DNA of 64,000 nucleotides from Leptolyngbya sp. O-77 (GTDB taxonomy: Bacteria > Cyanobacteriota > Cyanobacteriia > Elainellales > Elainellaceae), in NCBI RefSeq assembly GCF_001548395.1, contig NZ_AP017367.1:967001-1031000 (forward strand). Direction: 5' to 3'. How positions within the stretch are numbered: position 1 is the stretch's first letter; each line of letters begins with the position of its first letter. Below, piece by piece: positions 59,875 to 64,000 of this stretch. Under the pieces are notes generated by a model, which searched no databases, was not told where the DNA came from, and worked only from the letters and a program-made list of their open reading frames with translations. A program made the translations under genes and the position numbers.

Positions 59875-60663
59875 ATGGCAAGCAGGAGCAGTAATCGGCC
59901 TCGGAAAAATCGGACAGGGCTTTGGCTAGTCTGGCTAGATGCAGGGATGCTGCTGGCCTGGGGCGGGCTGATGCTGCGCTTTTGGCTGACTGGGCGCATC
60001 AACATCCTGCTGCATCCGGATTATGTCTGGTTGGCGATCGCCGCTGGGTTTGCGCTGTTGGGGCTGGGCGTGGCCAAACTGTGGGAGGGGCTGCGGCTGC
60101 TGCGACGCGGCATTGCTATTACCCAGCCCTCAGAGTCCCACGCGAACCTACTGCCGCCCGGATGGAGTAGCGCCCTGCTGCTGGCGATCGCCCTGTTTGG
60201 CCTCCAGTTTACGCCCCGCGCCTTTGCCAGCCAGGTCGCCATCGAGCGCGGCGTAGCAGATACGCTCACCCTGACGCGATCGCAGCCTCAGTCCTTCCGC
60301 ACCAACACCCGCCCCGAAGATCGCTCGCTCATTGACTGGGTGCGCCTGCTGAACGTTTACCCCGAACCCGATGCCTACACGGGTCAAAAAGCCTCGGTCG
60401 AAGGGTTCGTCATCCATTCGCCCAACCTCCCTAGCAACTATTTCACCATCACCCGCTTTGTGATTACCTGCTGCGCTGCCGATGTCTATCCGGTCGGGCT
60501 TCCCGTGCGGATCGAGGGCGATCGCACAATCTACGAACAAGACCAATGGCTCCGCGTAGAAGGCAACATGGCGACGGAAACCCTCGATGGTCAGCGCCAA
60601 CTGGTTATCCAGGCCGCCTCTTTGACCCCAATCGAGGAACCTCAGAATCCGTATGACTATTGA
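59875..60663 (+). CDS. TIGR03943-family membrane protein
   Basis: Protein of 262 aa with two N-terminal membrane helices (WLVWLDAGMLLAWGGLMLRFW; LLLAIALFGLQF) and a C-terminal extracytoplasmic beta domain containing YTGQKASVEGFVIHSPNL, the double Cys of FVITCCAADVYPVGLPV and a C-terminal strand WLRVEGNM. It is the standard partner of the upstream permease. The CC motif could bind a metal or form part of a shuttle. The spacer before it is a run of degenerate GACGGAGT-type repeats. Confidence 0.85.
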   Translation: MASRSSNRPRKNRTGLWLVWLDAGMLLAWGGLMLRFWLTGRINILLHPDYVWLAIAAGFALLGLGVAKLWEGLRLLRRGIAITQPSESHANLLPPGWSSALLLAIALFGLQFTPRAFASQVAIERGVADTLTLTRSQPQSFRTNTRPEDRSLIDWVRLLNVYPEPDAYTGQKASVEGFVIHSPNLPSNYFTITRFVITCCAADVYPVGLPVRIEGDRTIYEQDQWLRVEGNMATETLDGQRQLVIQAASLTPIEEPQNPYDY

Positions 60664-60713
60664 GGTTTGCTGAGGTTTGCGTGTGAGGCGTGCGTGTGAG
60701 GCGTGCGGAGACT

Positions 60714-61520
60714 TCAGACTTCCTTGATTTCCACAGGCGGCAATCCCAAGAATGCTCGAATCGCTTCGGCCGCTTCCTGTTTGCTTTCCAGATTGCTGCT
60801 ATAAGTCTCAGTCAGGGGATAGCGATCGCCCCGCTGCGTCAGCAGCACTACGCCATACCCCGTTAAATCTTCACCGCTACACTGCTCAATGACCACAGAC
60901 TGAACCTCTCGCAGCCATAGCTCCTGCTTAAGGCGGCCATTTGCTCCAAACGCCTGCATTTTGCCCATCAAGCGATCAAACTCGAAGCGATGGGGTCTGC
61001 GCCGCAGGAGGGCGATCGCCAGACCGGCCAGCCCCAGTGGGCCCCATGTAAAGCTCCAGATAGACCGGGTTTGTAGGGCGATCGCAGGGCGACCAGGATT
61101 GACCAGAAACCGTTGAACCGCTTCAGCCATCTGCTGAGCGCGAGCTTGATCCATCGTATTCAGCCCCAGTTGCGTCACCGCCTCAGTTCCACTCAGCTTC
61201 AGGTCATAGACCAGATAGTCCCCGTCATCTGAACGACGAGTTTCACTAATAACCTGAACTGTGGTCAGGGAGCCAAGCCGAACCGTCTCACGAGGAATTA
61301 GGCCCACTCCAAGGGTGCGAACCACCTGGCAGTGGGTAGTAGATAGGGTGGGGCGATCGCACGTCAGGCGATTATTGCTGAAAACCCCAAGCCATAGACA
61401 GGAGATTATCAGTAGGACAAATGCAGAAGGACGCTCCCAGGATGGACATTTCAGCACCAAATGTCCGCCTTCTTGATGGGTGGGTTTGGGCCCCAAATCA
61501 AAGTTGACTATTCCGCCCAT
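60714..61520 (-). CDS. Hypothetical membrane protein, 268 aa
   Basis: Two hydrophobic segments (AFVLLIISCLWLGVF near residue 33 and WGPLGLAGLAIALLRRR near 160) flank an extracytoplasmic domain. A C-terminal cytoplasmic domain has a PH-like beta pattern (LKQELWLREVQSVVIEQ). I do not recognise a named family. A basic, polar N-terminus of 28 residues precedes the first helix. Confidence 0.6.
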   Translation of the reverse strand: MGGIVNFDLGPKPTHQEGGHLVLKCPSWERPSAFVLLIISCLWLGVFSNNRLTCDRPTLSTTHCQVVRTLGVGLIPRETVRLGSLTTVQVISETRRSDDGDYLVYDLKLSGTEAVTQLGLNTMDQARAQQMAEAVQRFLVNPGRPAIALQTRSIWSFTWGPLGLAGLAIALLRRRPHRFEFDRLMGKMQAFGANGRLKQELWLREVQSVVIEQCSGEDLTGYGVVLLTQRGDRYPLTETYSSNLESKQEAAEAIRAFLGLPPVEIKEV

Positions 61521-61731
61521 ACCGCTTGTTTGCCTCCATGTAGCCTGCCATCCAGCGTTGACGTAATCTGGTTGGATGCTACGGTGCTAACAAAAAGATC
61601 TACCTCCTGACAAGTGCAAAAAACCCACCCGTGGGTAAGGTGGGGCAAGCTAAACTCTGGCAGGATCATCAGCGAATAACTCGGCACACGCTAACAATCA
61701 AAGCCTTTCGCGCTTAATTGGCTCTTGAAAA

Positions 61732-62055
61732 CTATAGATGCTTTTCAAGCGTGCTGGCGAGGGTCGTCTTGGGAACTGCGCCGACTACCATGTCTACACG
61801 CTGACCACCCTTGAAAATCATCAGCGTAGGGATGCTGCGGATGCCATACTGAGTGGCAACGCTGGGGTTCTCGTCGGTATTCACTTTTACGACCTTTACC
61901 TGTCCCGCGTATTGCTCGGCAATCTCATCGACTACAGGAGCAACCATCCGGCAGGGACCACACCAAGGGGCCCAGAAATCTACCAGAACGGGGACATCGC
62001 TATCAAGAACTTCTTGCTTAAAAGTGGAATCTGTAACTTGTGCGGCTGCTGACAT
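61732..62055 (-). CDS. trxA: Thioredoxin
   Basis: Classical thioredoxin of 107 aa. The active site is FWAPWCGPCRMVAPVV; also conserved are VNTDENPSVATQYGIRSIPT with the cis-Pro and MIFKGGQRVDMVVGAVPK. The start MSAAAQVTD at 62055 is preferred over an in-frame ATG 15 codons upstream, which would give an atypical extension. The protein reduces disulfides in the cytoplasm; cyanobacterial m-type-like thioredoxins link photosynthetic electron flow to enzyme regulation. Confidence 0.93.
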   Translation of the reverse strand: MSAAAQVTDSTFKQEVLDSDVPVLVDFWAPWCGPCRMVAPVVDEIAEQYAGQVKVVKVNTDENPSVATQYGIRSIPTLMIFKGGQRVDMVVGAVPKTTLASTLEKHL

Positions 62056-62195
62056 GCCTAATAAGTCCTTCGCCTTCAATATCAATGGAAATCTTACCAT
62101 AGCGAACTCACCCGCTTCAGCAGCCAGAGTCTTAATAGTGAGTTACATTTGGGCACTCAGCGCGTTGTGGGGATCGCTTGATTCGATTGGGTCAC

Positions 62196-63362
62196 CTATA
62201 GAATTCCGTGTAGGAATTTTTCTAGCCGCTCCATGCCGCGCTTGATGGTGTCTAGATCGGTCGCATAGGACAGCCGGATGCAGTCGTCTGCGCCAAAAGC
62301 CGCGCCCGGAACTGTAGCAACTTGATGCTGATCTAGCAGTTCGCTGCAAAAATCGAGGGAAGACCGTCCCGTTTTGGCGATGCTGGGGAACATATAGAAT
62401 GCGCCATCGGGTTTGGGACACTCTAGCCCTGGCATGGCGTTGAGGGCATCCAGCATATAGCGGCGGCGCTCGGCAAAGGCGGCTAGCATTTCCTGTACGC
62501 AGTCTTGGGAATTTTCATAGGCGGCGATCGCCCCATATTGGGCAAAGGTGCAGACATTGGAGGTGCTGTGGCCCTGGATTTTTGTTGCCGCCTTTACCAG
62601 GGGCACTGGCCCTGCCAAGAAGCCAACGCGCCAGCCCGTCATGGCGTAGGTTTTGGCAAACCCGCTGCACACGACAGAGCGTTCGTAGGCTTCTGGGCTG
62701 GCTGCGCCGATGCTGAGATGCTGAGCGCCGTCATAAAGAATTTTTTCGTAGATTTCGTCCGACAGTATCCAAAGGTCGGACTCGACGGCGACCTGGGCGA
62801 TCGCCCTCACTTCGTCTGGCGTGTAGACCATGCCCGTCGGGTTGGAGGGCGTGTTGAAGACGAGCAGCTTGGTCTTAGGAGTGATGGCTTGCCGGATCTG
62901 CTCTGGCGAGACTTTGAACTGGTTTTCCACGGTGGTCGGCAGAATCACGGGTGTGCCCTCTGCCAGCTTCACCATTTCGGGATAGCTGACCCAAAAGGGC
63001 GCGGGGATAATCACCTCATCGCCCGGCTCAATCATCGCCAGCATCAGGTTAAAGATGGACTGCTTACCGCCGTTGGTGACCAGAATGTTGTCTGCGCCGT
63101 AACATAGCCCGTTGTCGCGCTGGAGCTTCTGGGCGATCGCCTCTCGCAATCTGGGTTCCCCAGCGGCCGGGCCGTAGCGGGTTTTGCCCTGCTCTAGCGC
63201 GGCTTTGGCGGCTTCTACAATATGCTTGGGCGTGTTGAAATCTGGCTCTCCGGCGCTAAAGCTGCATACGTCAATACCCTCTGCCTTCATGGCTTTGGCC
63301 TTTGCGTCAATAATCAGCGTCATCGACGGCGATACGCTTTCTACCCGTGCTGCCAGTTTCAT
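62196..63362 (-). CDS. Class I aspartate-type aminotransferase
   Basis: PLP-dependent aminotransferase of 388 aa, class I. Conserved features are FSAGEPDFNTPKHIVEAA, TNGGKQSIFNLML, the FNTPSNPTGMVY substrate loop, the ILSDEIYEK aspartate that contacts PLP, and SGFAKTYAMTGWRVGF with the Schiff-base lysine. It is close to bacterial aspartate/prephenate aminotransferases of the Ib group. Exact donor and acceptor cannot be read from sequence. The start at 63362 (MKLAARV) is preferred over the TTG-type extension of nine residues. Confidence 0.92.
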   Translation of the reverse strand: MKLAARVESVSPSMTLIIDAKAKAMKAEGIDVCSFSAGEPDFNTPKHIVEAAKAALEQGKTRYGPAAGEPRLREAIAQKLQRDNGLCYGADNILVTNGGKQSIFNLMLAMIEPGDEVIIPAPFWVSYPEMVKLAEGTPVILPTTVENQFKVSPEQIRQAITPKTKLLVFNTPSNPTGMVYTPDEVRAIAQVAVESDLWILSDEIYEKILYDGAQHLSIGAASPEAYERSVVCSGFAKTYAMTGWRVGFLAGPVPLVKAATKIQGHSTSNVCTFAQYGAIAAYENSQDCVQEMLAAFAERRRYMLDALNAMPGLECPKPDGAFYMFPSIAKTGRSSLDFCSELLDQHQVATVPGAAFGADDCIRLSYATDLDTIKRGMERLEKFLHGIL

Positions 63363-63563
63363 GCCTACCCCAAATACTTGACCGTTCAAGACGTTTTAGC
63401 TGAATGTAGCTCACTTCAGCCTACTGTGAATGCTGACGTAGGCTGGAAAATGTCAGGCGTTTTTTACAAAGTGCGATTCTGCCAGAGGCAGCTTGTCCAC
63501 AATGCTTTCAGGCAGGAAATTCATGCAGAACTCTTCAAGCCTCAAGTGAGACGCAGGAAACGC

Positions 63564-64000
63564 TTAGAGCGTGTCTGGGTCGATGCCGTGCGATCGCAGC
63601 TTGTCTCGCAACTCTGCAAGCTGCTGCTCGGCTGCTTTCTGCTGAGCCTGTGCCTCTGCGGACTGGGTTTGCAAATCGGCAATCTTTTGTTCTGCGTTTA
63701 GTCGAGCTTGCTCCGCTTCCTCATAGGTCAGCAGTTGTGCGCCCGACTGGGGATCAAACAGGCGCAGTTCGCGGGCAATAGGCAGCAGATGGGCAATCGC
63801 GAGTGGGGCCTGAGGGGGCAGCAGGCGCAGGTCTAACCCCAGCATCTGGCTATGCAGTGACAGGCTTCCATCTGCCAGGGTTTCAGGGGCGATCGGCTCA
63901 TATTGCCCATTGACCAAGCGCTGTCCCTTGAGCTGCGAGGGCAAATAGTCGCCGGTAGGGTCATATTGAAAATATTCAGGAATTTCCAGGCTGGCGTAGA
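63564..64000 (-). CDS. Uma2-family protein, C-terminal part, cut by window edge
   Basis: The frame is open to the right edge. Its visible part reads YASLEIPEYFQYDPTGDYLP and continues SQLKGQRLVNGQYEPIAPET, the middle and end of a Uma2-type protein, then a long coiled-coil tail (about 55 residues rich in Ala, Gln and Glu) ending RDKLRSHGIDPDTL. An internal TTG at 63944 is not the true start; the start lies beyond 64000. Confidence 0.82.
   Translation of the reverse strand, partial: YASLEIPEYFQYDPTGDYLPSQLKGQRLVNGQYEPIAPETLADGSLSLHSQMLGLDLRLLPPQAPLAIAHLLPIARELRLFDPQSGAQLLTYEEAEQARLNAEQKIADLQTQSAEAQAQQKAAEQQLAELRDKLRSHGIDPDTL

Overview
The window is a chromosomal segment of a cyanobacterium. 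The evidence is the very frequent HIP1 octamer (GCGATCGC), photosystem genes (psaK, psb27, psb32), many small protein families found mainly in cyanobacteria (DUF3318, DUF4079, DUF2555, the TIGR03943/permease pair, an HpsL-like hormogonium polysaccharide protein), heptanucleotide tandem repeats and an NtcA-type promoter. The HpsL-like gene and a partial gas-vesicle set point to a filamentous, possibly motile lineage. I cannot name the species from sequence alone.

Layout. 0-6.8 kb: a frameshifted sugar transferase, an FAD oxidase pair, a DUF2157/GDYXXLXY membrane pair, a SufR-like regulator and psb32. 6.8-11.1 kb: sbcD is cut near its 3' end by an ISAs1-like element with perfect 9-bp target duplications, followed by a DUF3318 gene and an IS5-family element. 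11.8-19.8 kb: a large secreted trypsin-like protease, a broken chromate transporter, a broken ATP-grasp gene, and gvpK-gvpF-gvpG without gvpA, gvpN or gvpJ. 20.3-24.4 kb: an amino-acid ABC transporter (binding protein and two permeases, no ATPase) behind a textbook NtcA promoter. 24.6-26.8 kb: a membrane pentapeptide-repeat protein carrying a 300-bp hexanucleotide array. 26.8-34 kb: a SulP transporter, two small enzymes, and a TetR gene and a LuxR-type gene that share a nearly identical operator. 34.7-49.3 kb: housekeeping genes, including prfB with a programmed +1 frameshift, a PgpH-like HD phosphohydrolase, dacB, psaK, purH and psb27. 49.4-64 kb: adenosine deaminase divergent from purA, a fused kinase gene, the HpsL-like gene, a permease/TIGR03943 pair, thioredoxin, an aminotransferase and a partial Uma2-family gene.

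Two genome-wide traits stand out. First, several genes in the first 17 kb are broken by small indels, many in homopolymer runs, which is either gene decay or an assembly artefact. Second, many intergenic spacers carry their own perfect short tandem duplication, each with a different unit of 12-18 bp, in addition to the familiar heptamer repeats. The strongest candidates for new biology are the pentapeptide protein with the Ala-Val/Ala-Gly array, the TetR/LuxR operator circuit, and the IS-truncated SbcD whose new stop codon comes from the IS end.
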